Notes under the pieces: generated by a model
What the model saw: only the letters and a program-made list of their open reading frames with translations
What the model was told of the DNA's origin: nothing
Database searches by the model: none
NCBI GenBank assembly: GCA_017418765.1
Contig: JAFOMV010000257.1
Span: forward strand, 1-9,571
Reading direction: 5' to 3'
Source of the DNA: Ruminococcus sp.
GTDB taxonomy: Bacteria > Bacillota_A > Clostridia > Oscillospirales > Ruminococcaceae
Length of the DNA stretch: 9,571 nucleotides
Shown here: positions 1-5,032 of the stretch, one piece after another
Layout: every line of letters begins with the position of its first letter
Position numbering within the stretch: the first letter of the stretch is position 1
Translations under genes and position numbers: made by a program

Positions 1-480
1 ATTGGTCCGCACCATATTTACGGATAATCCCTGAGTAAGCGGATAAACAGGCTGTATAAGCACCTTTTCCGAAGCGCTGATATAGACAGGTGCACTGATC
101 TCTTTTCGCAGGAAATTGCCGCTGACCTTGCCGTACATATAATAAGTTTCATTCTCTTTAAGTGCCTGAAAGCCGTAAACGTTATTATATACCACGATGA
201 GAATATCGTCAATTCCATCGGTAGCGGTGGCTTTGCATATAACAAGTCCGCCCCTTATGCGCTGTGGAGGCATTTTCTTATATACAGTCAGTTTAAGGAC
301 GTTGTATTCGTTCATTTTAGCCTGAGCCACAGGTACATGAGCACGGAAGTCGAGATATGTACGCGGGATGTGATATATCAGTTCGTAGGGAGAGTTTATG
401 CCGAGTTTACGGTATTTTTCGCCTCTTGCTCTGCCTACTCCTTTGAGGTATTCGATTTCGCTGAATAAATGTGTTGCCAT
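1..480 (-). CDS. recG: ATP-dependent DNA helicase RecG, N-terminal part (runs off the left edge)
   Basis: RecG is a cytosolic superfamily 2 helicase that remodels stalled replication forks and branch-migrates Holliday junctions. Only the first 160 codons are present. They read without a stop to position 1 and cover the N-terminal helical/wedge region. The translation begins MATHLFSEIEYLKGVGRARG, then has KLGINSPYELIYHIPRTYLDF, the typical RecG 'kGvG...LgI.s..dLl.h.PR.Y.D' block (residues 11-43). Near the edge PVYPLTQGLS matches the RecG 'PvYp.T.Gl' motif. The helicase motifs lie outside the window. The ATG at 480 is supported by AAGGAA at 487-492 on the minus strand, 6 nt upstream. The gene lies 64 nt downstream of spoVS, behind a terminator hairpin, and no clear promoter of its own is visible. 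It is not a pseudogene as far as can be seen. Confidence 0.93.
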   Translation of the reverse strand, partial: MATHLFSEIEYLKGVGRARGEKYRKLGINSPYELIYHIPRTYLDFRAHVPVAQAKMNEYNVLKLTVYKKMPPQRIRGGLVICKATATDGIDDILIVVYNNVYGFQALKENETYYMYGKVSGNFLRKEISAPVYISASEKVLIQPVYPLTQGLSVNMVRTN

Positions 481-500
481 AATGATTTCCTTAATAAACA

Positions 501-528
501 AAATAAGGGCGGACTTTTTTGTCCGCCC
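501..528 (-). terminator. Rho-independent terminator or attenuator between spoVS and recG
   Basis: Read on the minus strand, GGGCGGAC, a six-A loop and GTCCGCCC form a perfect 8-bp GC-rich stem (arms 507-514 and 521-528). It is followed by the T-rich but interrupted tract TTATTTTGTTTATT. It begins 17 nt after the spoVS stop and ends 26 nt before the recG ATG. The plus strand has no U-tract after the hairpin, so it acts leftward. The broken T-tract suggests incomplete termination and read-through into recG (inference). Confidence 0.8.
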
Positions 529-544
529 GTGAGATCATACCTTG

Positions 545-805
545 TTATCTCTGCTCGCAAATGAGCTTGATAGCAGTTCTCTCCTCGCCGTCGATCTGGA
601 TATTTGCAAAAGCAGGTATACAGATAAGGTCGATACCGATGGGGGCAAGATATCCCCTTGCTATAGCTATAGCCTTTATCGCCTGATTTGCTGCGCCTGC
701 ACCGACTGCCTGGACCTCAACGGCTTTCTGCTCTCTGATAACGCCTGCGATTGCGCCTGCTACAGAGTTTGGTGATGAATGTGAAGATACTTTTAAAATT
801 TCCAT
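545..805 (-). CDS. spoVS: Stage V sporulation protein S (SpoVS)
   Basis: This is an 86-residue protein of the SpoVS family, an Alba-like nucleic-acid-binding fold. In Bacillus subtilis it is needed for stage V sporulation and influences septation. Length and sequence match along the whole protein: MEILKVSSHSSPNSVAGAIA at the start, VGAGAANQAIKAIAIARG in the middle and the invariant IQIDGEERTAIKLI at the end. The ATG at 805 follows a strong AGGAGGG site (about 8 nt upstream). It lies 126 nt downstream of ymdB, the same pairing as the B. subtilis ymdB-spoVS locus, but has its own sigma-A-type promoter (880-908). A terminator follows. Presence of spoVS does not by itself prove sporulation, because the gene also occurs in non-sporulating bacteria. 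Confidence 0.97.
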   Translation of the reverse strand: MEILKVSSHSSPNSVAGAIAGVIREQKAVEVQAVGAGAANQAIKAIAIARGYLAPIGIDLICIPAFANIQIDGEERTAIKLICEQR

Positions 806-879
806 GATAATAACCCTCCTGTGAGTAAATTTTGTACGTATAGTATTATGTTAGTGCATCTCGGCTATAGTACACTTAT

Positions 880-908
880 ATTATAAACGATAATTACGAA
901 TATTTCAA
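880..908 (-). promoter_or_regulatory. Sigma-A-type promoter of spoVS
   Basis: On the minus strand TTGAAA (908-903) is separated by exactly 17 bp from a perfect TATAAT (885-880). The predicted start is near 873, giving a leader of about 68 nt before the spoVS ATG. It resembles a vegetative promoter. The B. subtilis gene is known to be driven by sigma-H, so regulation may differ here (inference). Confidence 0.75.
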
Positions 909-931
909 GTGGTTAAGGATATTTTTGTGAA

Positions 932-1702
932 TTATCTTATAATTATTCGCTCAATTTTGTGCGATTTGCCACATTTTTCGTCAAAATCAATTATAACTCC
1001 ACACAAAAAGCATGGGTTATCAGACGTTGTAAATCTTACAGGCATACGGAAACGATATGAATCAACCACGGCTTTGATGTCGGCACCAAGACAGGATATC
1101 TCAGGACCTGTCATACCTGCATCAGTAATATATGCAGTTCCGTCACCGAGTATACATTCATCAGCTGTCTGAACGTGGGTGTGCGTACCCAGTACGGCAG
1201 TAACTCTGTTTGTGAGGTAATGACCCATAGCTTTCTTTTCTGATGTGGCCTCGGCATGAAAATCAAGAATTATGTTTTGGGTATCGATATCTTCAAGGAT
1301 ACTGTCTATCTTAGTAAACGGATTATCAAGCGGTGCCATGAATGCTGTACCCATGAGGTTGATAACAGCAAGTGACCACGCTCCCATATCAAGTGTACAC
1401 ACACCGCTGCCCACGCAGCCGCCCTCGGGATAATTGGCAGGACGGATGATAAAATCACGTTCATAGATATGCATGGAATCTTTTTGACGAAAGGCATGAT
1501 TGCCCGTCGTTATAACATCTGCGCCTGCGTTTATTATCATGTCAGCAGATGCTTCTGTGATACCGTTGCCGTTAGCGGAATTTTCGCCGTTGACTATTGT
1601 AACATCTATGCCATACTGCTGTTTCAGACCGCTCAGCTTTGCGGACAAAAATTCACAGCCTGCCTTCCCTACAACATCGCCTATAAATAATAGTTTCTTC
1701 AT
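932..1702 (-). CDS. ymdB: YmdB-family 2',3'-cyclic-nucleotide 2'-phosphodiesterase
   Basis: This is a 256-residue dimetal phosphoesterase of the YmdB family (about 260 aa is usual). In B. subtilis it hydrolyses 2',3'-cAMP in the cytosol and affects biofilm and motility gene expression and RNA turnover. The metal and catalytic motifs are in order: GDVVGKAG (D9), NGENSANG (E40, N41), TGNHAF (N68, H69), DFHAEATSEK (H149) and LGTHTHVQT (H174, H176). No key residue is missing. The reading frame is open upstream to 1795, but the ATG at 1702 is chosen because AAAGGAC precedes it by a suitable distance and MKKLLFIGDV is the family N-terminus. The 31 upstream codons have no family match. It precedes spoVS, a conserved neighbour. 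The usual upstream partner rny (RNase Y) is absent here and is replaced by a DUF4236 gene. Confidence 0.96.
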   Translation of the reverse strand: MKKLLFIGDVVGKAGCEFLSAKLSGLKQQYGIDVTIVNGENSANGNGITEASADMIINAGADVITTGNHAFRQKDSMHIYERDFIIRPANYPEGGCVGSGVCTLDMGAWSLAVINLMGTAFMAPLDNPFTKIDSILEDIDTQNIILDFHAEATSEKKAMGHYLTNRVTAVLGTHTHVQTADECILGDGTAYITDAGMTGPEISCLGADIKAVVDSYRFRMPVRFTTSDNPCFLCGVIIDFDEKCGKSHKIERIIIR

Positions 1703-1741
1703 TGATAGTCCTTTCAGATAGATAAAATAAGTGCTGGTCAG

Positions 1742-1769
1742 AATATAAGGTCTGTTTGGCCTGATGCAA
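1742..1769 (-). promoter_or_regulatory. Possible promoter of ymdB
   Basis: On the minus strand TTGCAT (1769-1764), a 16-bp spacer and TATATT (1747-1742) lie about 40 nt before the ymdB start. Both hexamers have one or two mismatches, so this is only a candidate. ymdB might instead be read from the DUF4236 promoter, since no convincing terminator separates the two genes. Confidence 0.4.
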
Positions 1770-1840
1770 GCCGTGATGCAGGTTTGCTGAAACATCTGCC
1801 TTCAAAGCAAAGCGATGACACACCAAAAAGTGAATACAGC

Positions 1841-2050
1841 TTACTTCTTTTCTTTTTTACTTCCATCCTTTTTTCCGAGGTTGGTATCGTAGGATATGCC
1901 TGTACCGGGGAGACTTGCTGTCAGTTTCTTCTTATCGTTGAGAGTGAACCTGAGATTTTTGCCGCCTATGGTGATGCTGTAGCCTTTTTTGGTCTTGTTG
2001 ATCTTGAAAAGCTTTCCGATCTTTATGCTTTTTCTGAGGTGGAATCCCAT
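1841..2050 (-). CDS. Small basic DUF4236-family protein
   Basis: This is a 69-residue, strongly basic protein (Lys-rich, ending GKKDGSKKEKK). It matches the DUF4236 pattern: it opens MGFHLRKSIKIGKLFKIN (family 'MGFrfRKSikiG.gfRin'), has GYSITIGGK in the middle and SLPGTGISY near the end (family 'SiPGTGiSy'). The molecular function of DUF4236 is not known to me. The domain occurs in many Firmicutes, alone or at the N-terminus of longer proteins. The ATG at 2050 has AAAGGA about 9 nt upstream and a good promoter at 2084-2112. It is divergent from the HTH gene and 138 nt upstream of ymdB in the same direction. No signal peptide or membrane segment is visible. Confidence 0.85.
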   Translation of the reverse strand: MGFHLRKSIKIGKLFKINKTKKGYSITIGGKNLRFTLNDKKKLTASLPGTGISYDTNLGKKDGSKKEKK

Positions 2051-2083
2051 ATCTGATCATATCCTTTCAATTAAGATATTATT

Positions 2084-2112
2084 ATTCTATCATATTTATG
2101 CTGATTTTGCAA
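2084..2112 (-). promoter_or_regulatory. Sigma-A-type promoter of the DUF4236 gene
   Basis: On the minus strand TTGCAA (2112-2107), a 17-bp spacer and TAGAAT (2089-2084) predict a start near 2077 and a leader of about 27 nt that contains the AAAGGA ribosome site. An 8-bp palindrome ATCCGGAT (2127-2134) lies between this promoter and the divergent one at 2161. Confidence 0.75.
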
Positions 2113-2160
2113 GAGCCGCCGAAAATATCCGGATTATCCGCTGATCCTACTGAGCGTAGA

Positions 2161-2189
2161 TTGACGAAGCTCTGCACGTCGGTTATAAT
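2161..2189 (+). promoter_or_regulatory. Consensus sigma-A promoter of the HTH-desulfoferrodoxin gene
   Basis: TTGACG (2161-2166), a 17-bp spacer and a perfect TATAAT (2184-2189) put the start near 2196, about 38 nt before the chosen GTG. It is one of the strongest-looking promoters in the window. Confidence 0.82.
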
Positions 2190-2196
2190 ATACTCA

Positions 2197-2213
2197 GCGC
2201 TGCATCACAGCGC
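2197..2213. promoter_or_regulatory. Palindrome at the transcription start, candidate autoregulatory operator
   Basis: GCGCTG-CATCA-CAGCGC is a perfect 6-bp inverted repeat with a 5-nt centre. It sits at or just after the predicted start site of the gene for an Xre-type DNA-binding protein. Xre regulators often bind short palindromes in their own promoters. The repeat could instead act as a small 5' mRNA hairpin just ahead of the GGAGGTGA ribosome site. The symmetry is seen in the sequence; its role is inferred. Confidence 0.45.
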
Positions 2214-2220
2214 AGAATAC

Positions 2221-2228
2221 GGAGGTGA
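2221..2228 (+). promoter_or_regulatory. Ribosome binding site that fixes a GTG start
   Basis: GGAGGTGA is a full match to the anti-Shine-Dalgarno sequence. The longest ORF would start with the GTG inside it (2225), which is not plausible. The next in-frame GTG at 2234 is 5 nt downstream and is taken as the start. Confidence 0.8.
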
Positions 2229-2233
2229 CCATA

Positions 2234-2833
2234 GTGGATCAGATGAAAACGGGCAGGCTTATAAAACGTTTCAGAACAGAAAAGGGACTTACCCAGAAAC
2301 AGCTTGCAGATATAATAAATGTCAGTGATAAGACAGTGTCAAAATGGGAGTGCGGCAACGGCTGTCCCGATGTATCGCTTCTGTCAGCACTATCCGATAT
2401 ATTTGGCATAGATGTACAGGTCTTGCTCACAGGCAAAATAGATATAAACGAAAAGGAGAAAGGCAATATGAAAAAGCTAAAGTTTTATGTGTGCGGTGAC
2501 TGCGGAAATATCATCACAGCAACTTCCGATGCGGCTGTCACGTGCTGCGGAAATAAGCTTTCCGCCCTCGAAGCCAAAAAAGCCGATAGGGAAGATCAAC
2601 TGAAAATCGAGGATATAGGCGGAGAGTTGTATATAACCTCCGATCACGAAATGACAAAGGAACACTATATTTCATTTGCAGCTTATGTGTCAGACAGCAG
2701 TGTTATGATATTCAAGCAGTATCCGGAATGGGGCGTGAATATCACACTGCCTGTGTATCGCTCAGGCAGACTTGTGTGGTACTGCAATAAATGCGGACTG
2801 CTTTATCAGGATATCCGTCCGAAGCGGAAATAA
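2234..2833 (+). CDS. Xre-family HTH regulator fused to a desulfoferrodoxin-like iron domain
   Basis: This is a 199-residue, probably cytosolic two-domain protein. Residues about 6-67 are an HTH_3/Xre DNA-binding domain (LIKRFRTEKGLTQKQLAD, then the recognition stretch VSDKTVSKWECG). From about residue 82 a desulfoferrodoxin-like part begins: KFYVCGDCGNII with C87, C90 and a CC pair at 104-105, the CxxC...CC layout of the Fe(Cys)4 desulforedoxin site. The C-terminal part keeps DHEMTKEHY (H138, H144) and CNKCGLLY, which aligns with the superoxide-reductase 'HpMt.eHyI' and 'CN.HGLw' motifs. The usual EKHxP histidine is missing and the last histidine is a cysteine (C187). Superoxide-reductase activity is therefore doubtful, and a redox- or metal-sensing regulator is a reasonable inference. 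It is monocistronic as far as can be seen and may control itself. The alternative start is ATG 2243. Confidence 0.85.
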   Translation: MDQMKTGRLIKRFRTEKGLTQKQLADIINVSDKTVSKWECGNGCPDVSLLSALSDIFGIDVQVLLTGKIDINEKEKGNMKKLKFYVCGDCGNIITATSDAAVTCCGNKLSALEAKKADREDQLKIEDIGGELYITSDHEMTKEHYISFAAYVSDSSVMIFKQYPEWGVNITLPVYRSGRLVWYCNKCGLLYQDIRPKRK

Positions 2834-2886
2834 ACAGGTAGCTATCACAATAAAACGGGAAGATATAAGCAGTATCGGCATTATTA

Positions 2887-3028
2887 TTATTTTATGATCG
2901 CTCCCACAGGACAGACCTCAGCACAGGCGGTCATCAGTAACAATTTCATTTATTGAGAAAAGAACCACTTTTCCTGATACCATGATCTTATTACCGACAT
3001 TCTTACCATAATCAGCTGCGGAATTCCA
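2887..3028 (-). pseudogene. Frameshifted remnant of a 4Fe-4S ferredoxin-type coding region
   Basis: On the minus strand one frame reads VGNKIMVSGKVVLFSINEI followed by VTDDRLC, then a stop. The overlapping next frame reads ACAEVCPVGAIIK and stops at 2887-2889. Joined, they resemble the ferredoxin pattern 'DD.LC.GC.AC...CPVGAI' with the central GC pair lost. This is what a small deletion across a CGCCTGTGC-like repeat would leave. No ribosome site or full-length frame exists. It directly follows the nitroreductase stop, overlapping it by a few codons, and could once have encoded an iron-sulfur partner. A chance match is possible because the scrap is short. The rest of 2834-3011 shows no gene, and no clear terminator for either flanking gene. 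Confidence 0.33.
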
Positions 3029-3602
3029 CTATCTCATCAAGAGTTTTGCGTGGACGCCGGACAGGGCTTTCATCAGGATATCCAACAGCTATTGCACCGA
3101 CAAGCTGACTTTCAGTTTCAAGGTATTCAGTTAGTTCTTTATACGCAAAACAGGTATTGGCTATCCACAGTGTACCCAGTCCGCACTCATGGGCTTTAAG
3201 CAGTATATTCTGTATCGAAGCACCTATGGAAAGGGTATCGCATATCTCTGTTATCCTGTCATCAGTGCTCAGAGCAATAAATGGTGATCTTCCGTTTGTA
3301 TTGAACACCAGTATGATCACAGGCGCTTCATACATTATCCGCAGAGTGTTATATGCATCGGGGATGCCTGATCTTGATTCAGTCAGATAAGCAGCGATAT
3401 GATCTTCACGGTTCAGCCCCTCTTTCATTCTGTCAAGCATTTCTTCTTTTGCTTTTTCAGTGAAAACGATGTACTTCCATGGCTGTCTGTTCTTTGCGGA
3501 AGGTGCAACTCTTCCTGCGTCTATTATGTCGGTAATAAGCTGCTTTTCAACAGGTCTGTCCTGATATTTTCTTATGCTTCTTCTTTCATTTATAGTATCC
3601 AT
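3012..3602 (-). CDS. Nitroreductase-family FMN-dependent oxidoreductase
   Basis: This 196-residue protein is of normal length for a small nitroreductase-fold enzyme. Such enzymes are cytosolic FMN dimers that use NAD(P)H or ferredoxin to reduce nitro compounds, quinones or other electron-poor substrates. The actual substrate cannot be read from sequence. Family motifs are present in order: ERRSIRKYQ (FMN-phosphate-binding arginines, residues 6-14), RVAPSAKNRQPWKY (31-44), the helix TLSIGASIQNILLKAHE with GLGTLWI after it, and VGYPDESP near the C-terminus followed by RKTLDEIV. The ATG at 3602 has GGAGGAT about 9 nt upstream and a near-perfect promoter at 3630-3658. It is divergent from the HPP-like membrane gene, with both promoters packed into about 160 bp. 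A ferredoxin-like remnant follows its 3' end. Confidence 0.92.
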   Translation of the reverse strand: MDTINERRSIRKYQDRPVEKQLITDIIDAGRVAPSAKNRQPWKYIVFTEKAKEEMLDRMKEGLNREDHIAAYLTESRSGIPDAYNTLRIMYEAPVIILVFNTNGRSPFIALSTDDRITEICDTLSIGASIQNILLKAHECGLGTLWIANTCFAYKELTEYLETESQLVGAIAVGYPDESPVRRPRKTLDEIVEFRS

Positions 3603-3629
3603 AACACCTTATCCTCCACATTTTATTAT

Positions 3630-3658
3630 ATTATACATTCAAAAAACTGAAAAGTCAA
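3630..3658 (-). promoter_or_regulatory. Sigma-A promoter of the nitroreductase gene
   Basis: On the minus strand TTGACT (3658-3653), a 17-bp spacer and a perfect TATAAT (3635-3630) predict a short leader of about 20 nt that carries the GGAGGAT ribosome site. Confidence 0.85.
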
Positions 3659-3700
3659 TTGCGTCAGCAGCTTTTGTTTTCAATACTGATGCAGCAATTG
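3656..3700. promoter_or_regulatory. Inverted repeat touching both divergent -35 boxes
   Basis: CAATTGC (3656-3662) and GCAATTG (3694-3700) form a perfect 7-bp inverted repeat. The left arm overlaps the nitroreductase -35 box and the right arm overlaps the -35 box of the divergent HPP-like gene. A TCAG/CTGA pair lies just inside with uneven spacing. A regulator binding both arms could control the two genes together, but the AT-rich context makes chance symmetry possible. Confidence 0.3.
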
Positions 3701-3726
3701 CAATTCCGAACATGAAGTGGTATAAT
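3698..3726 (+). promoter_or_regulatory. Sigma-A promoter of the HPP-like membrane protein gene
   Basis: TTGCAA (3698-3703), a 17-bp spacer and a perfect TATAAT (3721-3726) predict a start near 3733, about 28 nt before the chosen TTG. Confidence 0.8.
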
Positions 3727-3746
3727 GTATTTGTAAACATATATAG

Positions 3747-3755
3747 AAAAGGTGA
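3747..3755 (+). promoter_or_regulatory. Ribosome binding site that argues for a TTG start
   Basis: AAAAGGTGA contains the GTG (3752) that would open the longest ORF. A start inside its own Shine-Dalgarno sequence is unlikely. The in-frame TTG at 3761, 5 nt downstream, has ideal spacing. Confidence 0.65.
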
Positions 3756-3760
3756 ATAAC

Positions 3761-4696
3761 TTGCTGATATTCAAAAAAACTCTTCCCGCAGTGCTTTCTC
3801 TCGTACTGGCAGTCGGTATGGTGGCTGCATCGGAAATCTTCAATGATAAGGAAATGATCTTTCCGGAAATAACAGCTGTTGCTATCGGTGCGCTGGCAGC
3901 ACCGAAACAGGCCTGGAATACTTCAAGGATAAGGCTGTTTCTGACTATCACTTCCGCTGCTGTGACAGGTTTAGGACTTGCATTTGTACCATTTCCTCTT
4001 GTTATAAAGATACCTCTTGCAATGGTTTGCGCTGTCGCTTGCGTAACAATATCAAAAACGGAGTTCCTGCCTGCGATCTCGGCCTGTGTGCTCCCTGTGC
4101 TTTTAGGTACAAGAAGCCCTGTTTATATAGTATCTGTTGCGGTAATGACTTCACTGATACTGCTTTCACAGCTTATGCTTGAAAAACTCGGATTGCGTGA
4201 GAAAAATGTATTCACACCTGTAAATGCTGACAGTCAGCTTTTGGCGCTTCGCATAAAGCAAATAGCTGCTGCAAGCACTATTTGTATTATACCATTGCTT
4301 ACAAAAGAGATATTCTTTATAGCGCCGCCGCTTATAGTAGCTTTTTTTGAGATGACAAAACCTAACAGCAAACTGCTTGAAAGGCTGCCGCACGCAGTAT
4401 TTCTCATAATACTGGCAGCTGTCAGCGGAGTTCTCTCACGGTTTGTGATTACTGAAAAAATGGGACTTCCTTTTGCAGTTTCGGCTGCGGTATCGTGTTC
4501 GGTCATACTTATTGCAGTACACAGTACAAAGCTGTATTTTCCTCCATGCGGAGCAATAGCAACGCTGCCTTTTATAATTCCGGAAGACGCTATGATGAAG
4601 TTCCCATTTGAAGCGGCAGCAGGTACACTTGTTTTTATTGCCGCTGCATATGCATTTTCAAAGCAGCCGTCAAATATCCCACGCCCTACATACTAA
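3761..4696 (+). CDS. HPP-like integral membrane protein with two tandem repeats
   Basis: This 311-residue, very hydrophobic protein has about eight or nine membrane helices. The two halves resemble each other. Residues about 33-130 carry FPEITAVAIGALAAPKQAWN followed by a helix with ITSAAVTGLGLAF. Residues about 185-290 carry APPLIVAFFEMTKPNSKLLE followed by ILAAVSGVLSRF. A similar helix pair then follows in each half, ending LPAISACVLPVLLG and FPPCGAIATLPFII. This arrangement is reminiscent of the HPP membrane family, some plant and cyanobacterial members of which transport nitrite, but the assignment is by motif memory only. There is no signal peptide beyond the first helix. The start is taken as TTG 3761 on the basis of AAAAGGTGA spacing; GTG 3752 is the alternative. 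It is divergent from the nitroreductase. The inverted-repeat cassette begins 1 nt after its stop codon. Confidence 0.7.
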   Translation: MLIFKKTLPAVLSLVLAVGMVAASEIFNDKEMIFPEITAVAIGALAAPKQAWNTSRIRLFLTITSAAVTGLGLAFVPFPLVIKIPLAMVCAVACVTISKTEFLPAISACVLPVLLGTRSPVYIVSVAVMTSLILLSQLMLEKLGLREKNVFTPVNADSQLLALRIKQIAAASTICIIPLLTKEIFFIAPPLIVAFFEMTKPNSKLLERLPHAVFLIILAAVSGVLSRFVITEKMGLPFAVSAAVSCSVILIAVHSTKLYFPPCGAIATLPFIIPEDAMMKFPFEAAAGTLVFIAAAYAFSKQPSNIPRPTY

Positions 4697-4697
4697 C

Positions 4698-5020
4698 ATA
4701 AATCGGAATTTATTGAGGCGATTAACTTACAGTAAACGTAAGAAGGGGGAAAATAGAAACTATGAGAGATAATCTAATACGGGAGGAGTATTCTTCAGAT
4801 AAACAATACAGATATTTAATCTACAAAGAAAATAAGTATTTCGAAGTGTGGCTTCAGGAAAGAATTACAGATGAGTATATGGGCTCCGATTGGTTTACTT
4901 ATTCTGACATTCGGGACTATAAACATACGACTGACAGTATTGAAAGGGCGATAGAAGTAGGACGTGAGGGTTTAAGAAACTTGTCAGGTAAAGAAAAGTA
5001 ATCGTTAAATTCCGATTTAT
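4698..5020. repeat. 323-bp unit bounded by perfect 15-bp inverted repeats, candidate MITE-like cassette
   Basis: ATAAATCGGAATTTA at 4698-4712 has its exact reverse complement TAAATTCCGATTTAT at 5006-5020. A second short match continues inward: CGATTA at 4719-4724 against TAATCG at 4999-5004, offset by a few bases. The unit encloses a single small ORF. If the mobile end is taken as AATCGG, both outer edges abut a TA, as after a TA-duplicating (IS630/mariner type) insertion. TA is self-complementary and lies within the repeat, so this is weak support. No transposase is present. The repeat could instead be a long-range mRNA stem or paired regulator sites. Confidence 0.5.
4762..5001 (+). CDS. Unrecognised 79-residue protein inside the inverted-repeat unit
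   Basis: I do not recognise this family. The product is hydrophilic, rich in Tyr, Glu, Asp and Arg, and has no signal peptide, membrane helix or cysteine. Its first half looks like a beta-strand segment (KQYRYLIYKENKYFEVWLQE). The end looks like an amphipathic helix (DSIERAIEVGREGLRNL). AAGGGGG lies 12 nt before the ATG, longer than usual spacing, so translation may be weak or the start imperfectly placed. Base composition is visibly more AT-rich than the neighbouring genes. It lies between the two 15-bp inverted repeats, so it may be cargo of a small mobile unit. It may also be an ordinary small gene between two symmetrical sites. No obvious promoter is visible, so read-through from the HPP-like gene is likely. 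Confidence 0.6.
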   Translation: MRDNLIREEYSSDKQYRYLIYKENKYFEVWLQERITDEYMGSDWFTYSDIRDYKHTTDSIERAIEVGREGLRNLSGKEK

Positions 5021-5032
5021 ATTATCAGCCGT

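Noticed and set aside
909..1172. Plus-strand ORF of 87 codons opposite ymdB
   Set aside because: It lies entirely antisense to the C-terminal half of a well-supported gene, has no good ribosome site, and no recognisable protein.
1703..1795. N-terminal extension of ymdB by 31 residues
   Set aside because: The extension crosses the candidate promoter and the ribosome site, and the family N-terminus starts at 1702.
1760..1801. Nested short inverted repeat (GCAG/CTGC and GTTT/AAAC) between DUF4236 and ymdB as a terminator
   Set aside because: The stem is short and bulged and is not followed by a U-tract on either strand.
4166..4506. Two minus-strand ORFs inside the HPP-like gene
   Set aside because: They are antisense shadows with no start context; the plus-strand frame has clear membrane-protein composition and internal duplication.
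4726..4742. CTTAC-AGTAAAC-GTAAG hairpin as terminator of the HPP-like gene
   Set aside because: The stem has only 5 bp and is followed by purines, not a U-tract. It more likely forms part of the leader of the small ORF, if it matters at all.
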